A stretch of DNA of 64,000 nucleotides from DASVVT01 sp036386415 (GCA_036386415.1 DASVVT010000010.1:33766-97765); one strand, 5' to 3'. Counted from the first letter of the stretch, positions 18,303 through 27,540 are shown. The notes: a model not told the origin generated them from the letters alone. Made by a program: numbers and translations.

Positions 18303-18807
18303 CATCAATTCTAAATATCGTTTCGGGATCGTCCTCGTGCCTGATCTCATCTATCTCTTCGCGTTTGCCCTCGCCCATGTAGAGGCGGTTGGGGCAGTTG
18401 ATGACGATGCCGGACTGGTGGCCGACGTTGCGATAGGCGTGGACGACGCCGCGTGGGACGAGCACCGCTCTGGGATTATCCTGGCCGACGAAGAGCGTCA
18501 TGACGTGATTGAAGGTCTCCGAATCCTGCCGGTTATCCCACATCCGCAGCTTGAAGTTCGACGGGCCGATGAAGCAGAAGAGGTCTGCCTGATCGACGTG
18601 CTCGTGCGGCCCGCGCGTCACGCCCGGCTCGGTCGAAGAGATGTAGGCCATCACGGGGTGAAACTCTTCCGCCAGCTCGTCATGACGGAAAAGTTCGCTC
18701 AGCCAGCCGCGCTCGTCTACAAACTTACGCAGGTCGCGCACGACGACATCGCGTATCTGGCCGCGTGTGAATCTCTCAGAAGAGCTATGCGCTGACCTGG
18801 GCTGCAT
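18298..18807 (-). CDS. dTDP-sugar epimerase-like cupin (RmlC family)
   Basis: 169 residues of the RmlC-like cupin fold with RGPHEHVDQADLF in place of the classical RGLHYQ, and LVPRGVVHAYRN near the C-terminus. It probably acts as the dTDP-4-dehydrorhamnose 3,5-epimerase or a related sugar isomerase. It overlaps the RmlA gene by 23 bases, which supports a dTDP-sugar role. The sequence differs from textbook RmlC around the active-site His region, so another dTDP-hexose product remains possible. Confidence 0.75.
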   Translation of the reverse strand: MQPRSAHSSSERFTRGQIRDVVVRDLRKFVDERGWLSELFRHDELAEEFHPVMAYISSTEPGVTRGPHEHVDQADLFCFIGPSNFKLRMWDNRQDSETFNHVMTLFVGQDNPRAVLVPRGVVHAYRNVGHQSGIVINCPNRLYMGEGKREEIDEIRHEDDPETIFRIDE

Positions 18808-19543
18808 GTCTTAACTCCAAATTGTTGGCTCCGGTTTCGGCGACCATGTTCGACGCTCTCAACAGGCTCTCGAACGTTCCGGCGTCCGTCCACCAGCCTT
18901 CCAGCTCATTCCAGGTCATCTCGTCGCGCTCGATGTAGGCGTTGTTGACGTCCGTGATCTCCAGCTCGCCGCGCTCAGAAGGCTTCAAGGTGCGAATGAT
19001 ACTGAACACGTCTGCGTCATAGAGGTAGATGCCGATGACGGCATACTCGGATTTCGGTACGGCGGGCTTCTCTTCGATGCGCAGGACGCGGCGGCCATCA
19101 AGCTCAGGCACGCCGAAGCGCTGCGGATCGTTGACCTTCTTCAAGAGAATCTTTGCGCCGCCTCCCTGGTGACGATAAGAGCGGACAGCCGCGCGTATGT
19201 TGCCCTCTATGATGTTGTCGCCGAGCACGACGCAGACGGGATCGCCCGCCGCGAAATGCTCGACGAGCGAGAGCGCCTCCGCGATGCCGCCCTCGCCCTC
19301 CTGGTACGTATAGTTAAGATGCTTCAGGCCGAACGCCTTTCCGTTGCCGAGCAGCTTCAAAAAATCGCCAGCCGAGTTGCCGCCCGTGACGATCATAATG
19401 TCCGTGATGCCAGCGTTGACCAGCGTCTGGATCGGGTAGTAGATCATCGGCTGGTTGTACACGGGCAGCAAGTGCTTGTTCGTCACAGCCGTCAGTGGCC
19501 GCAGCCGCGTGCCCAACCCACCGGCTAACACAACGCCTTTCAA
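18785..19543 (-). CDS. rmlA: glucose-1-phosphate thymidylyltransferase
   Basis: 252 residues. The N-terminus MKGVVLAGGLGTRLRPLT is the nucleotidyltransferase signature of RmlA, followed by NKHLLPVYNQPMIYYPI and LGDNI. It converts glucose-1-phosphate and dTTP to dTDP-glucose, the first step of dTDP-rhamnose synthesis. The start is TTG at 19543, with GGAGGAG ten bases upstream; a longer ATG frame from 19606 would add 21 residues that the family lacks. RmlB and RmlD are not here but at 51978-53854 on the other strand. Confidence 0.92.
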   Translation of the reverse strand: MKGVVLAGGLGTRLRPLTAVTNKHLLPVYNQPMIYYPIQTLVNAGITDIMIVTGGNSAGDFLKLLGNGKAFGLKHLNYTYQEGEGGIAEALSLVEHFAAGDPVCVVLGDNIIEGNIRAAVRSYRHQGGGAKILLKKVNDPQRFGVPELDGRRVLRIEEKPAVPKSEYAVIGIYLYDADVFSIIRTLKPSERGELEITDVNNAYIERDEMTWNELEGWWTDAGTFESLLRASNMVAETGANNLELRHAAQVSA

Positions 19544-19574
19544 TACAGGTTCTCCTCCGATAACAAAGGTTTGA

Positions 19575-19673
19575 TTAAACGCAGAGGACGCAAAGTCTGT
19601 TCGCAAAGGACGCAGAGAGTTGAACCTCCTTTGCGTCCTTTGCGTCTTCCTCCTCTGCGCTCTTTGCGTTCAA
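19575..19673. repeat. nonamer-repeat hairpin, ACGCAAAGG unit
   Basis: The left arm carries ACGCAGAGG-ACGCAAAG and CGCAAAGG-ACGCAGAG; the right arm is its complement (CCTTTGCGT repeated). It fills the gap between the rmlA start and the methyltransferase end at 19680. Related hairpins occur at 32489, 33619, 37931, 41335 and 44988. Confidence 0.85.
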
Positions 19674-19679
19674 ATCTGC

Positions 19680-20615
19680 TCAAATCTTAACAGCCCACGT
19701 TTCAATGTATGTTCCGAGATTGCCCATGCGGCTTGTCGCCGTCACGACCTGCGCCGCCAGTCTTTCCAGAGCGCCGAGCGCGCCGCCATGAGCGGGAACC
19801 ATCGCCTGCCCCGCATAGACCTGCCACACCTTCGGCTTCAGTCCATGCTTGGCGAGCAGGGCGCGAAGCGCGCGTGGGCTGTAGCCGAAGACGTGATAAG
19901 GCGAAAAGGTCGGCGCGAGATGGACGACCCAGTCACGCCCGCGTACTTTCTGATACAGATTGCCGACGCGAAAATAGAGCCCCGCTTCGTTGGGCACGTC
20001 CACGTAAAGAGCCCCGCCCGGACGAAGGATGCGCGCGATCTCGCGCACGGTCTCATCAGGATTGTAGAGGTGCTCAAGCACAGACCCCATCACGACAACA
20101 TCGAAAGAGCCTTCACGGAAGCCGCAGTTCTCGACCGGCTCGCGCCTGATCTCCGCCCCCGAAAAGCTGGCAGCGTGACGCGCGAATGGTTCCGAGGGCT
20201 CGATGCCTGTGGCAGACCAGCCCGCGTCTTGCGCCACGTGCAGCAACTCGCCGCGCCCTGCGCCGATGTCAAGCAGGCGACCCTTAGCTCCCGTCAGCTC
20301 TTCCGCCTGCCTGATTATTCCAGCCGCCGCAGCGCCACGCGCCGCCGTATCGTGCTGCTCGAAATAGTCGTCCGGCGGCAGGCCGTAATGCTGCTCCATT
20401 CCGCCCAGAGGCACGGGCATCGGATTCGGGAATACAAGGCCACACTTACCACAGCGCCAGACCTCGCACTCCACCCCCAGGCTCTCCCTGTGCGCCGCGC
20501 CGCCGCGCCGCCCCAGCAATTTCGTCGGCAGCACCTCACAGATCGGACACACCTGCTCAAGCCATCGATATGCCTCTTTAACGTTCGTCTGCTCTACTGT
20601 GAGCGTGTCAGTCAT
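19680..20615 (-). CDS. SAM-dependent methyltransferase with zinc-ribbon N-terminus
   Basis: 311 residues. The N-terminus holds CPIC and CGKCGLVFPNPM, a split zinc ribbon seen in many sugar methyltransferases, followed by motif I LLDIGAGRGELL and the acidic loop VVMGSVLEHL. Probably methylates a sugar nucleotide or glycan intermediate. The start at 20615 is the first ATG after a run of GTAAATC heptads; a longer frame from 20684 would translate that repeat. Confidence 0.85.
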   Translation of the reverse strand: MTDTLTVEQTNVKEAYRWLEQVCPICEVLPTKLLGRRGGAAHRESLGVECEVWRCGKCGLVFPNPMPVPLGGMEQHYGLPPDDYFEQHDTAARGAAAAGIIRQAEELTGAKGRLLDIGAGRGELLHVAQDAGWSATGIEPSEPFARHAASFSGAEIRREPVENCGFREGSFDVVVMGSVLEHLYNPDETVREIARILRPGGALYVDVPNEAGLYFRVGNLYQKVRGRDWVVHLAPTFSPYHVFGYSPRALRALLAKHGLKPKVWQVYAGQAMVPAHGGALGALERLAAQVVTATSRMGNLGTYIETWAVKI

Positions 20616-20619
20616 GTTC

Positions 20620-20647
20620 GTAAATCGTAAATCCTGGATCGTAAATC
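20620..20647. repeat. four tandem heptads, GTAAATC unit
   Basis: Reads GTAAATC-GTAAATC-CTGGATC-GTAAATC exactly, immediately upstream of the methyltransferase ATG. No complementary arm is present, so this is a single-armed member of the heptad repeat group. Confidence 0.85.
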
Positions 20648-20667
20648 GTGCGCGTCGGTTCGTCGAG

Positions 20668-22557
20668 CTACGCGCTACGGTCAATAAATCTCTCGAACCA
20701 CAATTCGAGCATCAGGAGCGTCCACAGTTGGTGAGCATGATCGCGCACTCCGCTCGTGTGCTCTTCGACCATGCGCTTAACCGATTCGGGCTTGAAGAAC
20801 CCGCGCTTGAGAGCCCGTTCCGACAACAGATTCTCGCGCAGGAACCCTCGCATCTCGCCGCGAAACCAGTGGCCTATGGGAACGCCGAAGCCCATCTTGC
20901 GTCGCTTCAAATTCTCCGCCGGAAGAAGACGCTTGAGCATACGCTTTAAGAGATACTTGGTCGTCAAGCCCCTGAGCTTCATGCCTTCCGGCAGACTCGC
21001 CGCAAACTCTATCACATGATGATCCAGGAAAGGCGAGCGCGCTTCCAGGGAGACGGCCATGCTCGCAATATCGACCTTGACGAGCAGGTCGTTCGGCAGG
21101 TACGTCATCGTGTCTGCCAGAAGCGCCGCATCGACAACGCCTGCGCCATTCGCCCGCGCGAACCAGGGCTCTATGAAGCTGGCGGCGTCGAGCCCTTCCG
21201 TCTCGTGTCGAAAGCTATCGGAATATAACTCGCTCTTCGCGTCGCGGTCGAAGACGCTCACCCAGCGCAGGTAGCGCTCGACCTTGGGCAAAGAGGCGGC
21301 GCTCAGGAATCGCTTGAGGTCTCGGACGCGGCTGCGGCGCAGCTCCGAAGAAGGGAGCAGCCCGACGCCAGCGGAGATCAACTGATCGCGCAGTATGCCG
21401 GGCAGCCTGTGATACCTTTCCGCCAGTTGCATCGCGGCATAGCGCTCGTAGCCTGCAAAGCACTCGTCGCCGCCGTCGCCATTGAGCGCGACGGTAACGT
21501 GTCGGCGTGTCTCGCGCGAGACGTAGTAGGTCGGAATCGCGGACGAATCAGCGTAGGGCTCGCCGTAGTGCTCAACGAGTGTCGGCAGGACATCGAGCGC
21601 GCGAGGGCGCACGATGAACTCGTGATGCTCCGCGCCGACATGCTGCGCGACGCGGCGCGCGTGATGCAGCTCAGAGAAATCCTGCTCCTCGAAGCCGATA
21701 GAGAAGGTCTTAACGGGATCGCTTGATTCCTCGCTCATCAGGGCGACGATGGCGCTTGAGTCGATGCCTCCCGAAAGAAACGCGCCGAGCGGCACTTCCG
21801 AGATGAGCCGCAGGCGCACGGCTTCGCGAAGCGTTGAGATGGCACGCTCGCCCGCCTCCTCTTCACTGATCCTCAGCTTTTTCGAGAAGTCCGGCTGCCA
21901 GTAGCGCTCGATCTTGATCTCGCCCCGCCGGTAGGTGAGCGTGTGTCCCGGCTCAAGCTTGCGTATGGCGCGATAGGCCGTGAGCGGCGCGGGCACGCAC
22001 ATGAAGGAGAGGTAATAGTGTATGGCGCGGCGGTCGATCTCGCGGCTCACCCCTGGGTGCAGCAGCAGCGCCGTGAACTCCGAGCCGAAAACGAGCTGCC
22101 CTTCCAATTCAGCATAGAGCAGCGGCTTCTTGCCGACGCGGTCGCGCGCCAGCAGCAGCTCCTCTCGCAGAGTGTCCCAGATGGCGAAGGCGAACATGCC
22201 GCGCAGGTACTTCGGACAGTCCTTGCCGTAGCGGTCATAAAGCTGAATGATCGCCTCCGTATCGCTGTCGGTTGCAAAGCGATGTCCGAGCTTTTCCAGG
22301 TGCTCGCGCAGCTCCCTGTAGTTATAGATTTCACCGTTGAAGACGATGCACGCCGTGCCCGCTTCGTTATAGATCGGCTGCTGCCCGCCTTTGAGGTCGA
22401 TGATGGCAAGCCGACGCATCGCCAACCCTATCGACCCCTTCAGATAGTAGCCGTCTTCATCCGGCCCACGATGGCGCACGGCTTCGCACATGCGCGAGAG
22501 CAACGCGGCGTCAACCGGTCGGTCGTCACTACGAACTATGCCTACGATTCCACACAC
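20668..22557 (-). CDS. asnB: asparagine synthase-type amidotransferase
   Basis: 629 residues. Cys2 of MCGIVGIV is the glutaminase nucleophile of class II amidotransferases; the second half has the ATP pyrophosphatase loop SGGIDSSAIVAL. Family members make asparagine from aspartate and glutamine. Many copies inside polysaccharide loci are suspected to amidate uronic acids or to work with exosortase systems, and this position among glycosyltransferases favours such a role, though this is inference. 30 bases separate it from the membrane protein upstream. Confidence 0.92.
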   Translation of the reverse strand: MCGIVGIVRSDDRPVDAALLSRMCEAVRHRGPDEDGYYLKGSIGLAMRRLAIIDLKGGQQPIYNEAGTACIVFNGEIYNYRELREHLEKLGHRFATDSDTEAIIQLYDRYGKDCPKYLRGMFAFAIWDTLREELLLARDRVGKKPLLYAELEGQLVFGSEFTALLLHPGVSREIDRRAIHYYLSFMCVPAPLTAYRAIRKLEPGHTLTYRRGEIKIERYWQPDFSKKLRISEEEAGERAISTLREAVRLRLISEVPLGAFLSGGIDSSAIVALMSEESSDPVKTFSIGFEEQDFSELHHARRVAQHVGAEHHEFIVRPRALDVLPTLVEHYGEPYADSSAIPTYYVSRETRRHVTVALNGDGGDECFAGYERYAAMQLAERYHRLPGILRDQLISAGVGLLPSSELRRSRVRDLKRFLSAASLPKVERYLRWVSVFDRDAKSELYSDSFRHETEGLDAASFIEPWFARANGAGVVDAALLADTMTYLPNDLLVKVDIASMAVSLEARSPFLDHHVIEFAASLPEGMKLRGLTTKYLLKRMLKRLLPAENLKRRKMGFGVPIGHWFRGEMRGFLRENLLSERALKRGFFKPESVKRMVEEHTSGVRDHAHQLWTLLMLELWFERFIDRSA

Positions 22558-22588
22558 GTCAGATATTCTGTGGACAAAGCGGCGCGGC

Positions 22589-23935
22589 TCAACGCTGATA
22601 CCGCTCTTTATCCGCCTCCCTTTCCATCAACTCCTGCCGCTTCTTGTCCTCCCTCTTCTCTTTAATCAGGATGAAGCCGACGGCCACGAACATGAAATAG
22701 AAGATCAGCAGTTGCGCGCGCTGGCGATAGGCCGTGCCGATGTTGCCCTGGAAGAGCGAGTAAGCGAGGGTCAGCATAGGCGTAAAGATCAGTATCGGCG
22801 AAGCCTGGCGCAAACGATACTTGATGGTAAACCAGACGCCGAGCACCAGCAGCGGAAACGAAAGCCACCAGATGAGCATCTCCGGCAGCGTGATGCTCTG
22901 GCGCAGAGATGCCAGTTGCCACGGGAAGGGCGCGAACAGTAGATACAGGAGCCCCATCGGGATGGTCGTTAAAGCGCCGGAGGTCGTCGAGACGTCAACC
23001 TCCTGGGAGAAGCCGGATTGTCCGGTCTGCGCCTGATCGAGGCGGCTGCGCTGCACGGCCTCAAGGTTTCCGTAGGTCTCATACTGAACGGTCGCGTAAC
23101 GTAGCACCCCCATGTAAGTGAGCGACAGGCTGATCCCGATGATGACGATGAACTGGCGCAGAAAGCTTTGCGCCGTGACGGCGCGCATCCCGATGATGAA
23201 AGCCCCGCCGATGGCCGCCACCATCATGTAAAAGACATAGAACCGAAGGCTCAGCAGGGCGAAGAGCGAGCACACCAGCATGACGAAATACTTGGTGCTG
23301 AAGCGCGCTCCCAGCTCAAGCGCGGCGAGCATCGAAGCGGCCAGCAGAAACACAATCGGCCCGTCTTTCAACCCCTGCGCAGACCACAGCACGAGGCTCG
23401 GGTAGAAGGCGACGAAGAGGCAGGCGACGCGCGCCACCCTGACGTTGCCGAAGACGTGGCGCGCGCACAGGTAGATGACGGGCGCTGTGGCAGCTCCCAT
23501 CACGGAATTAAGGAACTGTATGGCGAGCATGTTGCGACCGACCATGCCGTAAACGACGGCCACCAGGTAGAGCATTCCCCAGCCGCCCCCGCTGTCACCG
23601 CCCATGAAATAGTTGGTCAAAGCCGTGAAATAACTGTCGCCGTACCAGGACTGCAAGAGCGCATAACCGAACAGGTCGTACTGGAAGGCATCGCCGCCGA
23701 AGAAAGCCTGCAAGTTGAAGGCGAAGATCAACGCCCCGACGGCCATTCTCAGGTACAGCGCGGCGACGAACAGCCGAACCAGAAAATGCTTATCATCCTC
23801 CACACGCGAGATAAAAACTCCCGCGAGCAACGCCGGCATGACGCACACCACGATAGCCGCCGCGCCAAAACCCGGCAGGAGCACTGCGATGCTCACGCAA
23901 AGCACAAGACCTATGAGAAGAAGAAGACCGTTCAT
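22589..23935 (-). CDS. polytopic membrane protein, possible glycan polymerase or GT-C enzyme
   Basis: 448 residues with about ten hydrophobic segments. No diagnostic motif is recognised. FFGGDAFQYDLFGYA after the second span resembles the acidic loop of GT-C glycosyltransferases, and the overall topology would also suit a Wzy-like polymerase. Its place between AsnB and an acyltransferase in the polysaccharide locus makes a role in glycan assembly or transfer at the membrane likely. The C-terminus is a charged cytoplasmic tail. Confidence 0.7.
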   Translation of the reverse strand: MNGLLLLIGLVLCVSIAVLLPGFGAAAIVVCVMPALLAGVFISRVEDDKHFLVRLFVAALYLRMAVGALIFAFNLQAFFGGDAFQYDLFGYALLQSWYGDSYFTALTNYFMGGDSGGGWGMLYLVAVVYGMVGRNMLAIQFLNSVMGAATAPVIYLCARHVFGNVRVARVACLFVAFYPSLVLWSAQGLKDGPIVFLLAASMLAALELGARFSTKYFVMLVCSLFALLSLRFYVFYMMVAAIGGAFIIGMRAVTAQSFLRQFIVIIGISLSLTYMGVLRYATVQYETYGNLEAVQRSRLDQAQTGQSGFSQEVDVSTTSGALTTIPMGLLYLLFAPFPWQLASLRQSITLPEMLIWWLSFPLLVLGVWFTIKYRLRQASPILIFTPMLTLAYSLFQGNIGTAYRQRAQLLIFYFMFVAVGFILIKEKREDKKRQELMEREADKERYQR

Positions 23936-23940
23936 AAATT

Positions 23941-24047
23941 CAAGGGATGAGGGATGAGGGATGAGGGATGAAAGGGTTGAATGATTTGTTCAATTGAGCA
24001 ATTGATTTAATCTTATTCATCCCTCATCCCTCCGCCCTTATCCCTTA
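23941..24047. repeat. heptad-repeat hairpin, GGGATGA unit
   Basis: The left arm (23943-23975) has four tandem GGGATGA copies; the right arm (24016-24047) is a degenerate complement. It fills the gap from five bases upstream of the membrane protein start to the TAA stop of the acyltransferase. A second copy of the family follows at 24787. Confidence 0.88.
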
Positions 24048-24773
24048 AACGTCGTCCGGCAGATCGGGGCGCGTTTTTTGTTCGATCAAGAAAGTATCCT
24101 CGGCGCTCAGCAGTTTGATCGATTTTGCCGGAACGCCCGCGATCAAATGGTTCTCTTCGGTCAGTTGCCCTGTGATCACAGACCCGATGCCGACGATGCA
24201 GCGCGAAGGGATCGAGCCGCCTGGGGCGACGCGAATCTCCGAGCCGATGTAGGTGAACGAGCCGATCTGGATGGGGCGCGTGCGCTGCCGGTTGTGCGTC
24301 CAGAGGCTTGAGTTGCGCCCTCCCAGGATGGTGCGCCGTCCGATCTCCACGCGATCCGTAAAATCTATCTTGTGTCCGGTCGTGACGATGCTTCCCTCGC
24401 CGAGCAGGAACACAGGCTCGACCGCGTTGACCACGTCAGGCTCTGGAATGGAGTTGATCTCGTTCATGCGTATAATCTCTGAAAAACGGCCGAGCCGCGC
24501 CTCATCCCCGCCGCGCAGGATATTCAGGTGTCCGATGCGCGCATGATCCCCGATGGTCAAGCTCTTCACACCGATCACGACGTTAAGATGTCCCACACGG
24601 ACATCGTCCTCAATGACGCACTCGGCGGCGTCGATGATGCTCAAACCGATACGCACGCGCTTACCGATCCGGTAGCCGAAGAAGAGACGATAACACGGTC
24701 GCTTGAGAAAAGACGGCAGCACGGCAACCATCGCGAGCACGGCGAGCCGTAATTTGCTCGTTCGACGAGACAT
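24045..24773 (-). CDS. left-handed beta-helix acyltransferase
   Basis: About 242 residues with a run of hexapeptide repeats (patterns such as VRVGHLNVVIGVKSLTIGDHARIG). This fold is typical of O- or N-acetyltransferases that decorate sugars, of the WcaF/Maa group. The N-terminal basic segment may contact the membrane. The start at 24773 is chosen over one at 24851, since the latter would translate heptad repeat sequence. The acyl donor and acceptor are unknown. Confidence 0.8.
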   Translation of the reverse strand: MSRRTSKLRLAVLAMVAVLPSFLKRPCYRLFFGYRIGKRVRIGLSIIDAAECVIEDDVRVGHLNVVIGVKSLTIGDHARIGHLNILRGGDEARLGRFSEIIRMNEINSIPEPDVVNAVEPVFLLGEGSIVTTGHKIDFTDRVEIGRRTILGGRNSSLWTHNRQRTRPIQIGSFTYIGSEIRVAPGGSIPSRCIVGIGSVITGQLTEENHLIAGVPAKSIKLLSAEDTFLIEQKTRPDLPDDV

Positions 24774-24786
24774 CGCCAAGGGAGGA

Positions 24787-24890
24787 CGGAGGGATGAGGG
24801 ATGAGGGATGAGGGATGAAGAAAGACATTCTTGCTTTAATTCATCCCTCATCCCTCATCCCTCATCCCTTCGCAAGTCCCTCATCCCTCC
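24787..24890. repeat. heptad-repeat hairpin, GGGATGA unit (second copy)
   Basis: Four GGGATGA units on the left (24789-24818) and four complementary units on the right (24840-24870), with further partial units to 24890. The right arm overlaps the 3' end of the glycosyltransferase gene ending at 24862 and provides its TGA stop and some of its last residues. Confidence 0.9.
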
Positions 24891-25989
24891 TTTCGCCTGC
24901 CGCTTCGCGCAGCGCCTCGGCCAGTTTGTCGGCCTGCGCCGGGACTGTATAGTGCCGAAGGGCGTGGTCGCGTCCGGCCTTCCCCATGCGCTCTCGACGG
25001 TCTGTGTCCGTCAATAAAGCTCTCAAGCTCTCGCGCCATTCATCCTGCGTCTCGGCGCAAAAGTGCGTGACATCCTTCTCTCCGATCTCGGCGCAGGCTG
25101 CCACGGGCGTGACCACGTAGGGGATGCCGACCGCCATATACTGTATCGCCTTGAAGCCGGACTTGCCGGTCGCCCACTGGTCTGCGTAAAGCCCGACATT
25201 AATCGGATAGAGACCGATGTCGAAGGATTGAAAATCCTCTATCTCGCGTTCCAGACTCCAATCGAGGTTTTCGACCGAGACGCCCGGCACGCTGATCTCA
25301 CGACGGCCTGCCCCGACCACCTTGAGGCGAAAGCGTGTGCTTTGCGCCAACTCCTGCAAGGCCGGAAAGATCGACTCCAGATAAGGATAGGTCGAATGCG
25401 TACCGATCCAGCCGAGCACCAGAGGCTCTCCCGCAGGGCGCGCGCGCTCCAATGGTCGAAACCGCTCCGTATCAACCACGGTCGGGATGATTCGGGCTCG
25501 CCCGCCGAGGCTCGACACATACTCGGCGATTGAGCGATTGCCGCACGTCACGACACGCGCCCAACGGATCAGATCGTTCGTTTTAGTGAACCACTTAAGC
25601 GCGCTCCCCAGGCGTCCGTACGTCGGGCTAGTATATGAGACGTAGGTGGCATCGTCCAAATCAAGAACCATCGGGCAGCGCCCCACGCGCGTCGCCAGCC
25701 ATTCGACGAGCGGCGGGCCGAACATCATCGCCTCGCGCTGCACGAGCAGCACATCCACAGAGCGCGCCTCCAGGACATCCCCCAAACGGCGGAGCGCGCT
25801 TCGTGCGAGCCCCAGCGCCGTGCGCGGCATCTGCGAGCGTCTGTAGAGCGAGCTGAAGAGCCGCGAATCCAGAAACGGGCGCACCGTCAACTCAATGCCG
25901 CGCTCCGCAAGCGGAGCAATGAACTGTTCGAGACGGTAGCGGGTCGCGGCGGCTTCAACCGGATATGAGGCGAGGGCCAGAACTTTCAT
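24862..25989 (-). CDS. family 4-like glycosyltransferase
   Basis: 375 residues, GT-B fold. The N-terminus has a typical Rossmann start (MKVLALASYPVEAAATRY), and GWIGTHSTYPYLESI plus YPINVGLYADQWATGKSGFKAIQYMAVGIP cover the donor-binding half. The position of the usual E-x7-E region is less clear than in neighbours, so the family assignment is moderate. The final residues RRDEGLAKG are encoded by repeat units. Part of the same minus-strand operon. Confidence 0.82.
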   Translation of the reverse strand: MKVLALASYPVEAAATRYRLEQFIAPLAERGIELTVRPFLDSRLFSSLYRRSQMPRTALGLARSALRRLGDVLEARSVDVLLVQREAMMFGPPLVEWLATRVGRCPMVLDLDDATYVSYTSPTYGRLGSALKWFTKTNDLIRWARVVTCGNRSIAEYVSSLGGRARIIPTVVDTERFRPLERARPAGEPLVLGWIGTHSTYPYLESIFPALQELAQSTRFRLKVVGAGRREISVPGVSVENLDWSLEREIEDFQSFDIGLYPINVGLYADQWATGKSGFKAIQYMAVGIPYVVTPVAACAEIGEKDVTHFCAETQDEWRESLRALLTDTDRRERMGKAGRDHALRHYTVPAQADKLAEALREAAGERRDEGLAKG

Positions 25990-26122
25990 GCTCGACGATT
26001 CTAAAAGAAATTTTCACCACAAAAGGAGCGAAGAGAAGAATCACACACACCTGTGATTCCAGATTTGAAAAGCGCTTCATACACTCCGCGCCCCTCTTCC
26101 TGTCTGTTCATAGCCATTATAT

Positions 26123-27370
26123 TTACTGTTTGACGGCATACTGCCTTCCGGCCACTGCCTTCTGCCCCCTGTTCTCCTCCAGGCGCCTGTAGACGTTGCG
26201 ATAACGAGCGCCCCCGACCTCGACCAGATCAAAATGGCGGCGCGCCGAAGCAACGGTGCGCGCCCGTATCTCCGGATCACGGCTGAGCGCCAGCGCAGCC
26301 AGCGCAGCCTTCCTGTACGCCTCCTGGTCGAAAGCCTCGACCACGACGCCGACCTTCTCCGCGATGAGCAGCTCATCCGTATCGCCGATTCCGGCGTTAC
26401 AGACCACAGGCAATCCGGCTGCCAGGTATTCTGGAACTTTCGTCGGCGAAGCGGCGATCTGCGAGAACGTCGGCTTACGAAAGGAGAGCCCCAGGCGCGC
26501 CCGGCGAAGATGCGCAGGAACTTGCGCAGGAGGAACTGCGCCGACCAGAAAATCTTGATCGTCCAACCCGACGCGCCTGAGCGTCGAGGTCGCAACGTGC
26601 GCCGAACTGGTCGTCATAATGCGCAGCCGCGCACGCGGCTCTTCTCTTTGCAGCTCTATGAAAAAGCGCCCCATCTCTTCCAGCATGTAGAGCCCTGTGA
26701 CAGAGCCCGCATACACGACCTCGAACCGATCCGCGCGTGTCTGCGCCTCATCCGCTTCACTCTCTGCGAAGCGCGCGAAATCGACGCAACACGGGATCAC
26801 TTCAATGCTTGCGGCCTCCTTGAGCCCGTGCTCGACCAACCAGTCGCGCAGGCGATTGGTCAGCACAACCAACTGATCCGCACGCTTGATGCCCACCCGC
26901 TCGACTCTTTTGATCGCGCGAAACGGCGGCGACCCCTCCGCCCAGATACCTGCATCCGCATACTCCTCTGCCATCAGCCCGCGAATATCGAAGACGAGAC
27001 GGCAATTCGCCCATTGCTGCGCGAGGAGCGCCATCGCCATCGGCACATGGGAGCGCGCATGAACCACTTCGACGCCTTCGCGCCGGATCAGGCGCGCCGC
27101 GCATCGCGCGCCCGCGACGATGTCGTACAGGGTGGCGGGCACGGACGGGCGCTTGTGATATGGAAGACTCAGCCAGCGTATGCCCGTCATTTGTAAGCGC
27201 GCGCTCCACTCTTCGACCAACGCACGAGGCCAAGCTCTTTGCTGATCCGGCTCAAAGGTCAGCAAGCTCACCTCTATGCCCGTCTCAGAGAGTTGCCGTA
27301 AGTAAGGCAACACCTGTGTCTGCACCAGTGGCTCGCGTAAACCGAAATAACAGATGTAAAGAGTCCGCAT
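26123..27370 (-). CDS. family 4 glycosyltransferase
   Basis: About 415 residues. MRTLYICYFGLREPLVQTQVLPYL is the start of a GT-B enzyme of the WbuB/WcaI-like group, and VVYAGSVTGLYMLEEM lies at the start of the donor domain. Transfers a sugar during glycan assembly. Two start choices exist: ATG at 27370, which aligns with family starts, and 27397. The last 15 residues (roughly GQKAVAGRQYAVKQ) are encoded by tandem 7-bp units at 26131-26172. Confidence 0.85.
   Translation of the reverse strand: MRTLYICYFGLREPLVQTQVLPYLRQLSETGIEVSLLTFEPDQQRAWPRALVEEWSARLQMTGIRWLSLPYHKRPSVPATLYDIVAGARCAARLIRREGVEVVHARSHVPMAMALLAQQWANCRLVFDIRGLMAEEYADAGIWAEGSPPFRAIKRVERVGIKRADQLVVLTNRLRDWLVEHGLKEAASIEVIPCCVDFARFAESEADEAQTRADRFEVVYAGSVTGLYMLEEMGRFFIELQREEPRARLRIMTTSSAHVATSTLRRVGLDDQDFLVGAVPPAQVPAHLRRARLGLSFRKPTFSQIAASPTKVPEYLAAGLPVVCNAGIGDTDELLIAEKVGVVVEAFDQEAYRKAALAALALSRDPEIRARTVASARRHFDLVEVGGARYRNVYRRLEENRGQKAVAGRQYAVKQ
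26131..26172. repeat. single-armed heptad array in a coding 3' end
   Basis: Six consecutive 7-bp units of related sequence (ATACTGC, CTTCCGG, CCACTGC, CTTCTGC and variants) with no opposite arm. They encode the last residues of the glycosyltransferase ending at 26123. Confidence 0.6.
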
Positions 27371-27402
27371 CTCCCTCTCTGTTGTGATATTGGACAAAGG
27401 GG

Positions 27403-27510
27403 GTTTTCACCACAGAGACACAGAGACACAGATAAGAAGAGATAGAAAAGGATGAGCGCCATACAAATCTATCAAAATCTTCTCCGTGTCTCTGTGTCTC
27501 TGTGGTTTAT
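27403..27510. repeat. octamer-repeat hairpin, CAGAGACA unit
   Basis: The left arm (27408-27432) is CAC followed by tandem CAGAGACA units; the right arm (27484-27505) is the exact complement. It lies between the stop codon at 27541 and the start of the next glycosyltransferase. The period is 8 rather than 7. Confidence 0.88.
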
Positions 27511-27540
27511 TTCCCATCGTCTAATGTCGCGCTTGATCAT

